The notes: a model not told the origin generated them from the sequence alone. DNA of 64,000 nucleotides from Anaerolineae bacterium (GCA_035529315.1 DATKWZ010000001.1:1-64000), one strand, 5' to 3'. Positions 1 to 8,942 are shown, numbered from the stretch's first letter. Numbers and translations: made by a program.

Positions 1-72
1 ACCTTGCTCGATTACAAGTTTAACGGCATCGATTTTAAATTGTTTCGAGTAGCTCTTTTTCTTCGTTGTCAT
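1..72 (-). CDS. IS3-type transposase OrfA, N-terminus only
   Basis: Twenty-four codons are visible, beginning MTTKKKSYSKQFKIDAVKL. This is the typical basic start of the helix-turn-helix (Transposase_8) subunit of IS3-family elements, which binds the IS ends and is normally joined to the DDE subunit OrfB by frameshifting. The start is ATG at 72, supported by a strong ribosome binding site (GGAGGT, 6 nt spacing). The longer open frame at 35-223 on the same strand is in another phase and is not a gene. Whether the copy is intact cannot be seen. Confidence 0.7.
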   Translation of the reverse strand, partial: MTTKKKSYSKQFKIDAVKLVIEQG

Positions 73-130
73 TTTGCACCTCCAAAAGTTTTATTCTTAT
101 AACACACTTTTCGAGGTGTCCACTATACCT
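1..130 (-). mobile_element. Partial IS3-family-like insertion sequence, left-edge fragment
   Basis: Only the 5' end of the element lies in the window. On the minus strand a transposase OrfA-like reading frame starts at 72 and runs off the edge. The likely terminal sequence lies just upstream, around 105-130, and contains GTGGACACCTCG, which resembles the ends of some IS3-group elements. The outer boundary and any target duplication cannot be fixed without the other end. Confidence 0.6.
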
Positions 131-170
131 GTACCACTTCACTTCAAACTTTTTTCTGTTTCGTGCTTTC

Positions 171-199
171 CTTATTTTGTGTTTTCGTGATTGTTTTTT
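171..199 (+). repeat. 29-bp exact repeat, second copy at 53446-53474
   Basis: The stretch starting CTTATTTTGTGTTTTCGTGA is identical over 29 bases to one upstream of tRNA-Gly. It lies just outside the insertion sequence end. It resembles the 'cacgaa..cacaaa' type of intergenic repeat also seen at 16036 and 24340. Confidence 0.6.
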
Positions 200-252
200 A
201 ATTTTTTGCCGTAAAATCCACAAAATTTATTGTTAAGAAACTAAAACCTGAA

Positions 253-912
253 TTAGTTTCCTATTTTTTTCTTAAAACTTGCTATTGTTTTTTTATAATT
301 AGGGCTTCCAAAAATCGCTGATCCAGCCACAAAGACGTCCGAACCCGCAATTGAAATATCTTCAATGTTTTCTTCGCACACCCCGCCATCTATTTGGATC
401 AGGGTGGACAGGTTCCGCCCCTCAATCATGCTGCGCATGGTTCTGATCTTCTCGAGCGTGTTTGTTATAAATGTTTGCCCTCCGAATCCGGGGTTAACGC
501 TCATTATTACCACAAGATCGACATATTCCAGAATCCAGTCTATTGATGAAATAGCTGTTGAGGGGTTTAGCGCTATTCCGGCACGGCAGCCGGATTCTTT
601 TATCATCTGGATAGTTCTGTTTGCATGAACACATGCTTCAATGTGGATGGAAATCAGGTCTGCTCCGGCTTTTGCAAAATCCGGAATGTAGCGGTCAGGC
701 GCTTCTATCATCAGATGCACGTCTATGGGCAGCGATGTAGCACTGCTTGCCGCTTTAACGATTAATGGCCCCATTGTTATGTTTGGGACAAAATGACCAT
801 CCATAACATCAACATGTATCCAGTCTGCCCCTGCATCTTCAACAGATCTTATTTCATCTCCGAGCTTTGAAAAATCGGCAGATAGTATTGAAGGCGCAAT
901 AAGTTTCTTCAT
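253..912 (-). CDS. rpe: Ribulose-phosphate 3-epimerase
   Basis: Interconverts ribulose 5-phosphate and xylulose 5-phosphate in the cytosolic pentose phosphate pathway. The 219-residue protein is full length for this TIM-barrel family. It shows the N-terminal IAPSILSADF motif, the metal and substrate region HVDVMDGHFVPN (about residues 33-44), His66 in VHLMIE, the MSVNPGFGGQ loop and a late IDGG phosphate-binding segment. Two ATGs compete. The one at 912 is preferred because AGGAG sits 8 nt upstream, whereas ATG 918 leaves only 2 nt. It is last of three minus-strand genes, 26 nt after the PASTA gene, so probably the same operon. Confidence 0.96.
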   Translation of the reverse strand: MKKLIAPSILSADFSKLGDEIRSVEDAGADWIHVDVMDGHFVPNITMGPLIVKAASSATSLPIDVHLMIEAPDRYIPDFAKAGADLISIHIEACVHANRTIQMIKESGCRAGIALNPSTAISSIDWILEYVDLVVIMSVNPGFGGQTFITNTLEKIRTMRSMIEGRNLSTLIQIDGGVCEENIEDISIAGSDVFVAGSAIFGSPNYKKTIASFKKKIGN

Positions 913-938
913 TATCATATCTCCTGAAGTTTGTTCTA

Positions 939-1907
939 TTATGAGTCAAAAACCTGAGTTTTAACCAGTTTATTGTTTTCATATAGAAGAATGGTTGAAT
1001 CATGATTTTTGGGGACTATCAGCAAGATTTCTTCACCGGGTTTTGCAAAGTTATCAAAAAGATCAATTGAAAGCCCGGAGCTGTTTAAGTGTACAAGAAT
1101 ATGTCTTTTTAGAAATCCGTTACTTAAGCTGTATCTGAAAATGCTTGCCCCTTTTTCAGCATGCAAATATGGCTCTTTTATCCGGTCGTGTTTTTGGTTT
1201 ATGATAATATTTATAAATGTACCCTCTACAACCCGATGTCCATATAACGGTTCCTGGCCGACAACGACATTTTTTGGTTTGTCTTCACGGGGATAAAATT
1301 TAATTTCTCCAAGTAATAGATTGTTTTTTTCAATTAAAAATATTGCATCCTCAAGAGAAAGCCCTTTTAGATCAAGCATCTTATATGCTTTTGGCCGCAT
1401 ACCACCGCTTACAAGAATATCTACATGTGCGCCACGCTTAATAATGCTGCCATGGGGGGCGGACTGGCCGACAATTTCCTCTTTTTTAATATTTTTACTA
1501 TATATTGTCGATAATTCTCCTGAATGCAATCCGTTTTCTTCAAGAATTATTCGTGCCTGCTGAATGGAAAGACCTTGAAGATTAGGCATTGAAATAGTTT
1601 TTGTTCCTTTTGAAATAATTATTCTGACATCACGCCCAATTTTTATTTCCGAGCCTGGTTCGGGTTCCTGAAAGATTACATAGTCTGCTGGAATATCTGA
1701 GCTGTATTCAGACCCCTTGATTTTTACATTAAGTTTAAGGTCTGTTAAAATTTCAAGAGCATACAATACTTTTTTTCCGACAAGAGCAGGGACGACAACC
1801 GTGTCTTCACTCTTAATAATGAGTGTGAGAGTAACATAGGCAGATACTACGATGATAATGATTAATGCGATAATGAAGGTTGAAATTTTTACAATTCGTG
1901 TGATCAC
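939..1907 (-). CDS. Membrane-anchored protein with three PASTA domains
   Basis: A 322-residue protein with one N-terminal membrane anchor (residues 8-31) and three consecutive PASTA repeats on the outer side (about 36-101, 104-170, 174-240), followed by a non-PASTA tail of some 80 residues. PASTA units bind muropeptides or beta-lactam-like ligands in penicillin-binding proteins and Ser/Thr kinases, but neither a kinase nor a transpeptidase domain is present here. A stand-alone PASTA gene next to rpe is common in this phylum. Its role is unproved. The start is GTG at 1907, one base after the stop of the upstream gene, implying translational coupling. Confidence 0.85.
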   Translation of the reverse strand: MITRIVKISTFIIALIIIIVVSAYVTLTLIIKSEDTVVVPALVGKKVLYALEILTDLKLNVKIKGSEYSSDIPADYVIFQEPEPGSEIKIGRDVRIIISKGTKTISMPNLQGLSIQQARIILEENGLHSGELSTIYSKNIKKEEIVGQSAPHGSIIKRGAHVDILVSGGMRPKAYKMLDLKGLSLEDAIFLIEKNNLLLGEIKFYPREDKPKNVVVGQEPLYGHRVVEGTFINIIINQKHDRIKEPYLHAEKGASIFRYSLSNGFLKRHILVHLNSSGLSIDLFDNFAKPGEEILLIVPKNHDSTILLYENNKLVKTQVFDS

Positions 1908-1908
1908 T

Positions 1909-2682
1909 TCAATAGCCGGTATACATATTAGCAGGTTGCAAAATCTTTGTGTCTACCTCTTCCCTGATAGGTTGGAATTCAATCCTCAGGTATGTTGCAA
2001 ACGCGATTCTAAAAAACTCTGTTGCCCTGCGTCTGAGTTTTAGAAAATCATCGGTCTTGATCCTATGTGTTTTTCTGATTTCTTCAAGCTTTTTTATATG
2101 TTCGGCCTTTTCTATTTCCCTGCCGTCAAGACCATATTGGACGACCTTTAAGCCAAGGGCGAAGAGATCTTTAATTGCCTCAAAATATTTTTCTTTAAAT
2201 TCTACATAGTGAATTAGACTGTCGCCCCAAAAATCGGGATTTTCGATCCGGCTTTCCGTGGTTTGTCGAAAATTATCGGATGGTATGAGGGATTCAAGGA
2301 GACTGTAAATTTTTTTTAAAATCGGTTTAACAAGCGCTGTATTGCCGGCCATTGGAAATACCAGCTCGTTCATGATTTCCTGAAATTCAATACTGAGTCG
2401 TTCACATTCATAAGACAGGGCTTGACCGAGCTTTTCCATTCGATTTTCATCTACCTTGTTTTCTTGCGGCTGAATATCCGGAAGCTCGGAGTGTTCATTA
2501 ATTGAGCGAAATATTAAAAAGTTAGCCATTATAGATACAATATACAATAGCCCTGATGCGTTATTTATATCAATATCTCGTTTCAATAAGAAGCCCTTGA
2601 TTTCCGTTGTCATTGGGTGTTTTTTTGCTGTTTGAGATTGGTTTTTTGCTCTTTCTTGTTTAAATCGACTTTTTCTTCCCAT
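1909..2682 (-). CDS. Unrecognised 257-residue protein
   Basis: No family was recognised. The N-terminus is basic and polar (about 24 residues), there is no signal peptide, and the rest reads as a soluble, mostly helical protein rich in Glu, Lys and Ile. The ATG at 2682 has GGGGA 8 nt upstream. It is the first gene of the unknown-PASTA-rpe run and its TGA is one base from the PASTA start. In related genomes an rRNA methyltransferase gene (rsmB) often precedes the PASTA gene, but this protein has no methyltransferase motif. Confidence 0.7.
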   Translation of the reverse strand: MGRKSRFKQERAKNQSQTAKKHPMTTEIKGFLLKRDIDINNASGLLYIVSIMANFLIFRSINEHSELPDIQPQENKVDENRMEKLGQALSYECERLSIEFQEIMNELVFPMAGNTALVKPILKKIYSLLESLIPSDNFRQTTESRIENPDFWGDSLIHYVEFKEKYFEAIKDLFALGLKVVQYGLDGREIEKAEHIKKLEEIRKTHRIKTDDFLKLRRRATEFFRIAFATYLRIEFQPIREEVDTKILQPANMYTGY

Positions 2683-2717
2683 AATTTATCCCCAATCTCC
2701 CCAATCTGGATTAATCT

Positions 2718-2774
2718 GAACCGCAATAGCGAGCGCATTCCCCGTAGCTTGCTGCCGGGTTAGCAAGCGAATCC
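2718..2774 (-). repeat. Dispersed repeat family A, copy A1
   Basis: Read on the minus strand it carries GATTCGCTTGCTAAC, then GGGGAATGCGCTCGC and TATTGCGGTTC. The same blocks recur at 8841-8928, 14240-14371 and 16105-16248. It lies in the 229-bp gap between the divergent unknown gene and the AOR gene. Confidence 0.75.
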
Positions 2775-2911
2775 TCAATTTATCGCAACTTGTTATTTAC
2801 AACTATCAAAAAAGACTGTTACTGTCAATTATGTTGGGCTGTTTATGTTCGGCATAAAAATGTTTTTGTTTTTTTTCATGAAATATTCGGGTTAGCGGCA
2901 GGAGGATTAGC

Positions 2912-4684
2912 ATGTATGGTTTTTATGGCAGGATTTTAAAGGTCGATCTTTCCACGGAAAGATTTAATATAACAACAATAGACGAGAAAATTTATTGTAG
3001 ATATCTTGGCGGAAAGGGGCTTGCTTCTTATCTTCTTTATACTCTTAATCCTGAAGGGGTTGACCCTCTTTCTCCTGCCAACTGCCTGATTTTTGCAACC
3101 GGCCCTGTTACCGGAAGTGTTATATGGGGTTCGAGCAGATACGGGGTTTTTACCAAATCACCTCAGACAGGCCTTTATTCAGAATCCTACTCAGGAGGCA
3201 GAGTGCCGGAAGCCATTGATTCAACAGGATTTGACGCTATTGTTATTGTGGGTAAAAGTAAGAAGCCAGCTGTTCTGGAAGTACACCCTGAAGGGGCTGT
3301 TTTTCACGATGCCGGTGATATATGGGGAATGGAAACTTATGAAGCAGAAGATGCTGTTAATCATCGGTTTGGAATCGCCGGAAGTAAAAGAAAAAAGACA
3401 GGTTCAGTAGTAATAGGGCCTGCCGGCGAAAAGCTTGTTTGCTTTGCTGTTATCGAAAACGACTACTGGCGTTCTGCCGGAAGGACCGGAGTGGGAACGG
3501 TCATGGGATCAAAAAATCTCAAGGCAGTAGTTTTTAAAGGCGATAAAAGGCGTTTGCTTTTTGATAAAGAGAATATCAAACCCTTTTCAAGGCAGGTTGC
3601 GGAAAAATCAAGGGATAATCCGTCGGTTCTGGCTTTCAAATCCTGGGGGACTCCAAACATGGTCAGGACCGCTAATTTGGCCGGGGCATTTCCAACAAGA
3701 TACTGGGCGCAGGGATTTTTTGACGGATGGGAAAATATCAGCTCACAGGCGCTGCATGAGCGCTGTAGCGTTACACCTCATGCCTGCCCCAAATGTTTTA
3801 TTTCATGCGGAAGGATGACCACGGTTGTCAGCGGCCGCCATGCAGGGCTTAAGATCGAAGGGCCTGAATACGAGACTATCTATGCCTTTGGCGGCCTTTG
3901 CCTGATTGACAGTATCGAGGAAATCGCTTATTTAAACGATATTTGCGACAGGCTTGGTATGGACACAATAACAGCCGGCAACCTTTGCGGGTTTACAATC
4001 GAAGCTGCAAGAAAGAAAAGCATAGAATTTCATATAGATTATGGCGATGTAGACGGCATTGCCGGTTTGCTTAAAATGATTGCAAAAAGAGAAGGGATCG
4101 GGGATGTTCTTGCAAGGGGGATTAGATATGCCGCAAAAGAATGGAACCTGGAGGATTTGGCAGTTCATGTTAAGGGCCTTGAGCCGCCAGGATATGATCC
4201 AAGAAGCCTTAAGGGAAGCGGGCTTGGTTTTGCGGTATCTGACAGGGGCGCATGCCATTTAAGAGCAAACTTCCATAATCCGGAATTAACCGGCCTGATC
4301 GATCCTGCTGTTATTAAAGACAAAGCAAAGCTCTTTGTTGATTTCGAGGATCGTCTGACCCTCATGGATGTCCTGATACTGTGCCGGTTTTACAAAGACC
4401 AGTGTTCCTGGGAAGGGCTGAGCCGGCTCATTCAAATTACAACAGGGTTAAAGGAAAGCAAAGAGTCTCTTCAGAAAAGAGCTGCGGAAATAAAGAACCT
4501 GATCCGTTGTTTTAATATTCGTGAAGGCATGAGGCCGGAGGATGACAATCTTCCCAGTCGTTTATACAAAAAGTTTAATAAAACCAAAAGCAGAATAACT
4601 GAAGATGAGCTCAAGGCCATGCTGAAGGATTACTATAACCTTAGAGGATGGGATCAAAACGGTCTGCCGAAAGTTAAACAATAA
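2912..4684 (+). CDS. aor: Tungsten-type aldehyde:ferredoxin oxidoreductase
   Basis: Oxidises aldehydes to carboxylates with ferredoxin as electron acceptor, using a tungsto-bispterin and one Fe4S4 cluster. The 590-residue protein has the N-terminal AOR domain (MYGFYGRILKVDLS; GGKGLASYLL; FATGPVTG) and the cluster ligands Cys292, Cys295 and Cys299 (C-P-K-C-x3-C), with Cys491 in LILCRF as the likely fourth. The ATG at 2912 follows AGGAGG. No ferredoxin, MoaD-like or pterin-synthesis gene lies beside it, so the gene appears monocistronic. The substrate cannot be told from sequence. It may equally belong to a less-characterised AOR subfamily such as those linked to aromatic or glyceraldehyde-3-phosphate metabolism. 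Confidence 0.92.
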   Translation: MYGFYGRILKVDLSTERFNITTIDEKIYCRYLGGKGLASYLLYTLNPEGVDPLSPANCLIFATGPVTGSVIWGSSRYGVFTKSPQTGLYSESYSGGRVPEAIDSTGFDAIVIVGKSKKPAVLEVHPEGAVFHDAGDIWGMETYEAEDAVNHRFGIAGSKRKKTGSVVIGPAGEKLVCFAVIENDYWRSAGRTGVGTVMGSKNLKAVVFKGDKRRLLFDKENIKPFSRQVAEKSRDNPSVLAFKSWGTPNMVRTANLAGAFPTRYWAQGFFDGWENISSQALHERCSVTPHACPKCFISCGRMTTVVSGRHAGLKIEGPEYETIYAFGGLCLIDSIEEIAYLNDICDRLGMDTITAGNLCGFTIEAARKKSIEFHIDYGDVDGIAGLLKMIAKREGIGDVLARGIRYAAKEWNLEDLAVHVKGLEPPGYDPRSLKGSGLGFAVSDRGACHLRANFHNPELTGLIDPAVIKDKAKLFVDFEDRLTLMDVLILCRFYKDQCSWEGLSRLIQITTGLKESKESLQKRAAEIKNLIRCFNIREGMRPEDDNLPSRLYKKFNKTKSRITEDELKAMLKDYYNLRGWDQNGLPKVKQ

Positions 4685-5006
4685 CTCAAGGTTTGCACCC
4701 TTATTATTTATTAAAGCCCTTAACCCTACTAAGGCGGATAAAACGGTAATGGCCAAAATAAATTTTTAAAGCGAAATATTATTTCTTAAGCTTCGACAAC
4801 GGCACCGATAACAAACATCAAGACAATACTTGAAACAAGGTATGAGTTTAGCAAGTTATATATCCTTTGTGCCTGTTCTTGGCACAAGTCATGGAGTGCT
4901 GGTTAAAAAAGACAGATAAATCATTTTTGCTTGAAAAATTGAATTTGGCTCCTTTACCGCCTTGACTTTGATAGAAATCAAGAGTGCGAAATTTGAGTAA
5001 TAAAAA
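4685..5006 (+). other. 322-bp gap without a supported gene
   Basis: No coding frame or known RNA was recognised. The only structure noticed is a 7-bp hairpin at 4867-4887 (TTGTGCC / GGCACAA) without a T-run. An in-frame TAATAA immediately before the next start shows that the following gene does not extend into this gap. Confidence 0.5.
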
Positions 5007-5735
5007 ATGATTACTAAAACGCAAAAGCTTTCCGGTGACCGTGCTATCCATCAGTTCAGAGGCAAAACCAGCAATATTTATATTGTTGAGGCTAACAGGG
5101 AAGATGCTACATTCCTTATTGACTGCGGAATGCCGTCCGATGCAGAGGTTTTATTTGACACTTTAAAGCGATTGCCGGAGTTGAGGCGCATTGTTTGCAC
5201 ACACTTTCATGTGGATCATGTTGCAGGATGGATCAATCTTAAAAAAGTCTTCAAAAACTGCGAAATCTGGTTTCACGAAAGGGCAAAACCTTTTGTTGCA
5301 GGCCGCAGACGCATCCCTTGTCCTTCATTTGGCGATTATATTAAAATACTCCTGCCGTGTATGAAAGAGTATGGTTATTCCCCGAAGTTTGGTGATCTGT
5401 TTAATGGCGGGCTGTATGGCACGCCGTTTAAAAAAGGATTTCCCCTGGATCGAGTCGAATTCTTTGCAAATGAACAAAAAGTGCTGCCGGGCTTTATTAC
5501 AATACAGACTTCTGGTCACAGACCCGGCTCGGTCTCCTTTTTTGACCCTGACAGCGGAATACTTGTTTCCGGAGACTTCATTGTGGTGATTCAGGATAAG
5601 CTTGTAAACAATTCATTTGTGGCAAGCAGGAAGGATCAGAAAAATTCAATCGATAAAATCAAGCAGATGAATGGTATAAAGTTTATCTATCCAGGGCATG
5701 GTTATTGTCGGCGGTTCAATGCGGATGAATTATAA
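5007..5735 (+). CDS. MBL-fold metallo-hydrolase
   Basis: A 242-residue metallo-beta-lactamase-fold enzyme. The metal motif H66-F-H68-V-D70-H71 is intact, followed by the later ligands in TSGHRPGS, SGDF and PGHG, so a binuclear zinc (or iron) site is expected. The layout resembles glyoxalase-II-like hydrolases and quorum-quenching lactonases, but no feature fixes the substrate. The ATG at 5007 is the only possible start because two stops precede it. There is no clear ribosome binding site. It ends tail-to-tail with the next gene, overlapping it by 6 bp. Confidence 0.85.
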   Translation: MITKTQKLSGDRAIHQFRGKTSNIYIVEANREDATFLIDCGMPSDAEVLFDTLKRLPELRRIVCTHFHVDHVAGWINLKKVFKNCEIWFHERAKPFVAGRRRIPCPSFGDYIKILLPCMKEYGYSPKFGDLFNGGLYGTPFKKGFPLDRVEFFANEQKVLPGFITIQTSGHRPGSVSFFDPDSGILVSGDFIVVIQDKLVNNSFVASRKDQKNSIDKIKQMNGIKFIYPGHGYCRRFNADEL

Positions 5736-6413
5736 TTTTGAGGATATATTTAATGATTTAAGATAATACCTGTTGTCTTTATGTTTTACCTGCAAGTTAT
5801 ACATTTTGATTGTTTCAGTTAAAGGACGGCCAAACATAAAATCAATCATATCAGGGTTTATTCCAGCCTTTTCAGCAAGCAAAGGGCGCAGATGAATGTC
5901 ATATCGGATAATATCGAGTATGTCTTCAACGGCCTTATTTTTTTTATCACAATTTAATTGACTTACAAACCCGCTGACCTTTTTATATGAGCACCGGGCC
6001 TGATGATCTTCGATCAGATTCCACAGTCCATTGATTTTTGATAACAGGTCTTTACGGGTCAGCCGGTTTTTTGAATAGATCCTTTCTAATTCTTCAGTAT
6101 CCCAGCATTTAAGGGCTCTGCATTCAATCGGCCTGTTCTTATATATTTTGCAGTTATTATCATCTTCGTTGAAAAAGATGCACATCCATGAATGCTTGCC
6201 CCCTTTTATTTTTATTATGTCGGTGGTTGCCGTCAGAAACCGGCCTTGAACATTATCAAAGACAGGTTCACCCTCTCTGATAGTATAAATATATTTTGAT
6301 AAAATAATACCCTTTTCAATCAGGTTCTTATCTTCAATGTGAAAACATGGTCCCCCTTTTTTGCAACAGGTTCCACATCGGTTACAATTAGATTGTTTAG
6401 GTGCCGATACCAT
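5730..6413 (-). CDS. YkgJ-family CxxCxxCC cluster protein
   Basis: A 227-residue protein with N-terminal Cys10, Cys13, Cys16 and Cys17, and a second cysteine group in RPIECRALKCW near residues 98-103. Together these form the CxxCxxCC (YkgJ/UPF0153) domain, thought to hold zinc or an iron-sulfur cluster. Function is unknown in the family. The C-terminal half (from about residue 120) is helical and not recognised. A second, shorter relative lies at 51633-52022. It is divergent from the J-domain gene and convergent with the MBL gene. Confidence 0.8.
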   Translation of the reverse strand: MVSAPKQSNCNRCGTCCKKGGPCFHIEDKNLIEKGIILSKYIYTIREGEPVFDNVQGRFLTATTDIIKIKGGKHSWMCIFFNEDDNNCKIYKNRPIECRALKCWDTEELERIYSKNRLTRKDLLSKINGLWNLIEDHQARCSYKKVSGFVSQLNCDKKNKAVEDILDIIRYDIHLRPLLAEKAGINPDMIDFMFGRPLTETIKMYNLQVKHKDNRYYLKSLNISSKL

Positions 6414-6613
6414 AAAATTATCATAGCAAAATAAATGCTGGTTTACAATTGTCGTCCTGTTTAATTTTGCATAACATGGTGTAATTTGTTAATGTATAAA
6501 AAATGTTTTTTTTGACGGGATTTACCGGGCATTTCGCGGCTTCGTCATTTTCGCCTGCCGACGCCTGAGGCAGCATTCAGCTTATGTGCCGGCATCTCTG
6601 GAGATAAAACGAT

Positions 6614-7621
6614 TTGTATCTTGCTTTAAAAACGATCAAAGGGGAAACTCATTATTTTATCAGGGAATCCTATCGTGACGGGACATGCCTGCGGAACCGC
6701 GATCTGTTTGATTTAGGGACAGACCCATCTCAATATATTATTTATCCTGGAGGAAATGCATTCTATGTCGATGAAACACTTGATGACAGACTCCGGACTT
6801 TAAGCTGTAATTATTCTGTTTATGATCTTGACGATCTTTTCTGGCCTTTTTTAAAGCCTGAAATCAGAGCCGCGCTTTCACCGTGTCGTCACAGGGGAGA
6901 AATATCGAGAGGGAAAAGAGCCGATAAAGAAAAAGAGGAAAAAACGCTGACAGAGATTCATCTTTTCGACAAGCGGAGAGTTCATTATTTAAAGTTCGGC
7001 CATATAGACCAGGGAAGAATTGGACTTGTGTCCCCCAAGCTGTTTAATAGGCTCATAAACAAATCAAGGGATGAGCTCGAACAATACTTTATGGACACGG
7101 AGAGGTCTCTTGATAGATCAGAATTCAAGCTATATGTTTATGTAATTTTTGATCTGCAGAAGTATTTTACTGAGTTGATAGCAAAATCAATGCCCCAGGG
7201 CCTTAATCAAAACAAGATTGATCAATATTTCCTCGAAGAAATATGCCTGCTGAACAAGGACAGCTCTTTCTGGAGCGGAATGGATACAGAGGGGAACCTG
7301 GACGAATATCTGATCAGGTATGTTATTATGTTTTTTGATAGCGAATATGGCAGGAGTTCTTTCCTGGACGACTATATCCGCGACTACATGAACAGCAAAA
7401 GAGGTTATGTTCCTCCACGCAGAAGCGCTTCGGTAATTTTAGAGGAGGCAAGTACAATATTTGGTGTAAAAAAGGATGCACTGAGAAAAATAAGCAAAAA
7501 GGGTTTAACCCGTATATACCGGCAAATGGCCCAAAAACTGCATCCCGACAAAGGGGGAGAAAAGGAAAAATTTGTCAAATTGTCGGAAGCATATAATGAA
7601 TTGTTGAAAAGCAAAACATAA
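6614..7621 (+). CDS. J-domain protein with unknown N-terminal region
   Basis: The last 65 or so residues of this 335-residue protein form a J domain with the HPD triad at 310-312 (LHPDKGG), the motif that stimulates DnaK ATPase. Unlike DnaJ or CbpA, the J domain is at the C-terminus and there is no G/F-rich or zinc region. The first 270 residues match nothing I recognise. There is a basic/acidic linker near residues 98-112. This suggests an Hsp70 co-chaperone that delivers a specific client. The start is TTG at 6614 with GGAG 10 nt upstream; the first ATG lies far inside. Confidence 0.75.
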   Translation: MYLALKTIKGETHYFIRESYRDGTCLRNRDLFDLGTDPSQYIIYPGGNAFYVDETLDDRLRTLSCNYSVYDLDDLFWPFLKPEIRAALSPCRHRGEISRGKRADKEKEEKTLTEIHLFDKRRVHYLKFGHIDQGRIGLVSPKLFNRLINKSRDELEQYFMDTERSLDRSEFKLYVYVIFDLQKYFTELIAKSMPQGLNQNKIDQYFLEEICLLNKDSSFWSGMDTEGNLDEYLIRYVIMFFDSEYGRSSFLDDYIRDYMNSKRGYVPPRRSASVILEEASTIFGVKKDALRKISKKGLTRIYRQMAQKLHPDKGGEKEKFVKLSEAYNELLKSKT

Positions 7622-7816
7622 CGGCTTACATCACACAAAGTAAGGTATCAGGATATGTTCAGCCCACCTGTTTCTTTCGGAGTTTGTGTAAGAATATGGA
7701 GAAAATTAATATTAACTCCTTGACGATGTAAACTCATAAGCTGAGGAACGTCCGATAGATTCCGCAGTATTTCGAGTTAGCTTTTATACGAGCAAGCCTA
7801 TAAATAAAGGAAATTT

Positions 7817-8437
7817 ATGAAATCAAACAGCAAACATTGGGATGAAATATTTTCCAAAACAGAAGATGCAAAGTTGGGGTGGTATGAAAAGGACACTTCT
7901 CAGACATTTAAGTTGTTGCATAAAATTCCTGATTGGGAAAAAGCCACAGTATTCCTTCCTGGTGCCGGCACGTCTGTTCTCATAGAAAATCTTATTTCCA
8001 GGGGGATCAAACTGATTCTTAATGACATTAGCAATGAAGCCTTAAATCTGGTCAGGCAAAGATTGCAAGACAAATGTGAAAAAATTGATTGGCTTTGCCA
8101 AGATATTGCTCAGCCGATCAAAGGGTCCATACCGGAAGTCGATATATGGATTGATAGGGCTGTTTTACATTTTTTAACCAATGAATATGATATCAAAGGG
8201 TATTTTGAAAATTTAAAATCAATGCTGAAATCAGGTGGTCATGCCATATTTGCAGAATTCTCAATGATAGGTGCGCCCAAATGTGCGGGTTTGACGCTCC
8301 ACAGGTACTCTATTGATGAATTGTCGAAAAACTTGGGCTCATCTTTTAAAATTGTGTCTCATTTTGACCATACGTACATAAATCCTTCCGGTGATCCAAG
8401 ACCATATATTTATGCTCTCTTCAAAAGAGAAAAGTAA
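7817..8437 (+). CDS. SAM-dependent methyltransferase, TPMT/TehB-like class I
   Basis: A 206-residue class I methyltransferase. The N-terminal HWDEIFS...LGWYE segment is typical of a thiopurine/tellurite-type subgroup. Motif I is FLPGAGTSVL (residues 47-56), motif II the acidic end LNDIS, and motif IV VDIWIDRAVLHF. The acceptor is unknown; these proteins often modify small thiols, metalloids or halides. AAGGAAA precedes the ATG. It stands alone and ends 17 bp into the remnant frame on the other strand. Confidence 0.82.
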   Translation: MKSNSKHWDEIFSKTEDAKLGWYEKDTSQTFKLLHKIPDWEKATVFLPGAGTSVLIENLISRGIKLILNDISNEALNLVRQRLQDKCEKIDWLCQDIAQPIKGSIPEVDIWIDRAVLHFLTNEYDIKGYFENLKSMLKSGGHAIFAEFSMIGAPKCAGLTLHRYSIDELSKNLGSSFKIVSHFDHTYINPSGDPRPYIYALFKREK

Positions 8438-8724
8438 AACCATTTGCAACGGCATTAACTTTGTTACCCCATGATTCTATCCGAAGTGGCCACAGTTCTT
8501 TATATTTCTTGCGATTATTACTGTCTGCATGAGGATGGTCCCAGCGTTCCCCCCGGTTATTGGAATACTTGTCTATCTTTTCAAAGCATTTCGGGAAATC
8601 CTTAATAATATAATTTTCGTCAAAGGTATTAAATCTAATAATTATATGCCAATGTGGGCTGTTTTTCAGCGGTGATGTATCGTGAAAAGCCTGTGCTTGC
8701 CTGTCAAATTTCTCTTGTGATAAA
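8421..8724 (-). pseudogene. Open-frame remnant directly after tRNA-Arg
   Basis: Immediately past the encoded CCA of tRNA-Arg an open frame of about 100 codons continues without a usable start codon. Its translation looks protein-like (SPHWHIIIRF; RWDHPHADSNNRKK; IESWGNKVNA) rather than random. The HWH triplet followed by hydrophobics recalls HUH-type Rep/relaxase motifs, but one motif is not enough to assign it. It may be the stub of an element once integrated at the tRNA 3' end, or chance. Confidence 0.3.
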
Positions 8725-8800
8725 TGGTGCGCCCGGCTGGATTTGAACCAGCGGCTTTCAGCTCCGGAGGCTGACGCTCTATCCCCTGAGCTACGGGCGC
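8725..8800 (-). tRNA. tRNA-Arg (CCG)
   Basis: A complete 76-nt cloverleaf on the minus strand. The acceptor stem is GCGCCCG/CGGGCGC, the anticodon loop CTCCGGA reads CCG, the T-loop TTCAAAT is present, and ACCA is encoded at the 3' end. It follows folC on the same strand after repeat A2. No separate promoter was seen. Confidence 0.96.
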
Positions 8801-8840
8801 ATATTTTTGAAGCTCCTCGCCGCACGCGGACGGGGTGTTT

Positions 8841-8928
8841 TCGACCGTAAGGAAGCTTGCTGTTTTTGGATTCGCTTGCTAACTCCGCCGCAAGCAGCGG
8901 GGAATGAGCTCGCTTTTGCGGTTCAAAG
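8841..8928 (+). repeat. Dispersed repeat family A, copy A2
   Basis: Carries GACCGTAAGGAAG, TGTTTTTGGATTCGCTTGCT, then GGGGAATGAGCTCGC and TTTTGCGGTTCA, in the same order as A3 and A4. It sits between the folC stop and tRNA-Arg. Confidence 0.8.
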
Positions 8929-8942
8929 ATCTTACATGATAA

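Noticed and set aside
35-223. 62-codon basic open frame at the left edge
   Set aside because: It is out of phase with the transposase start and has no binding site.
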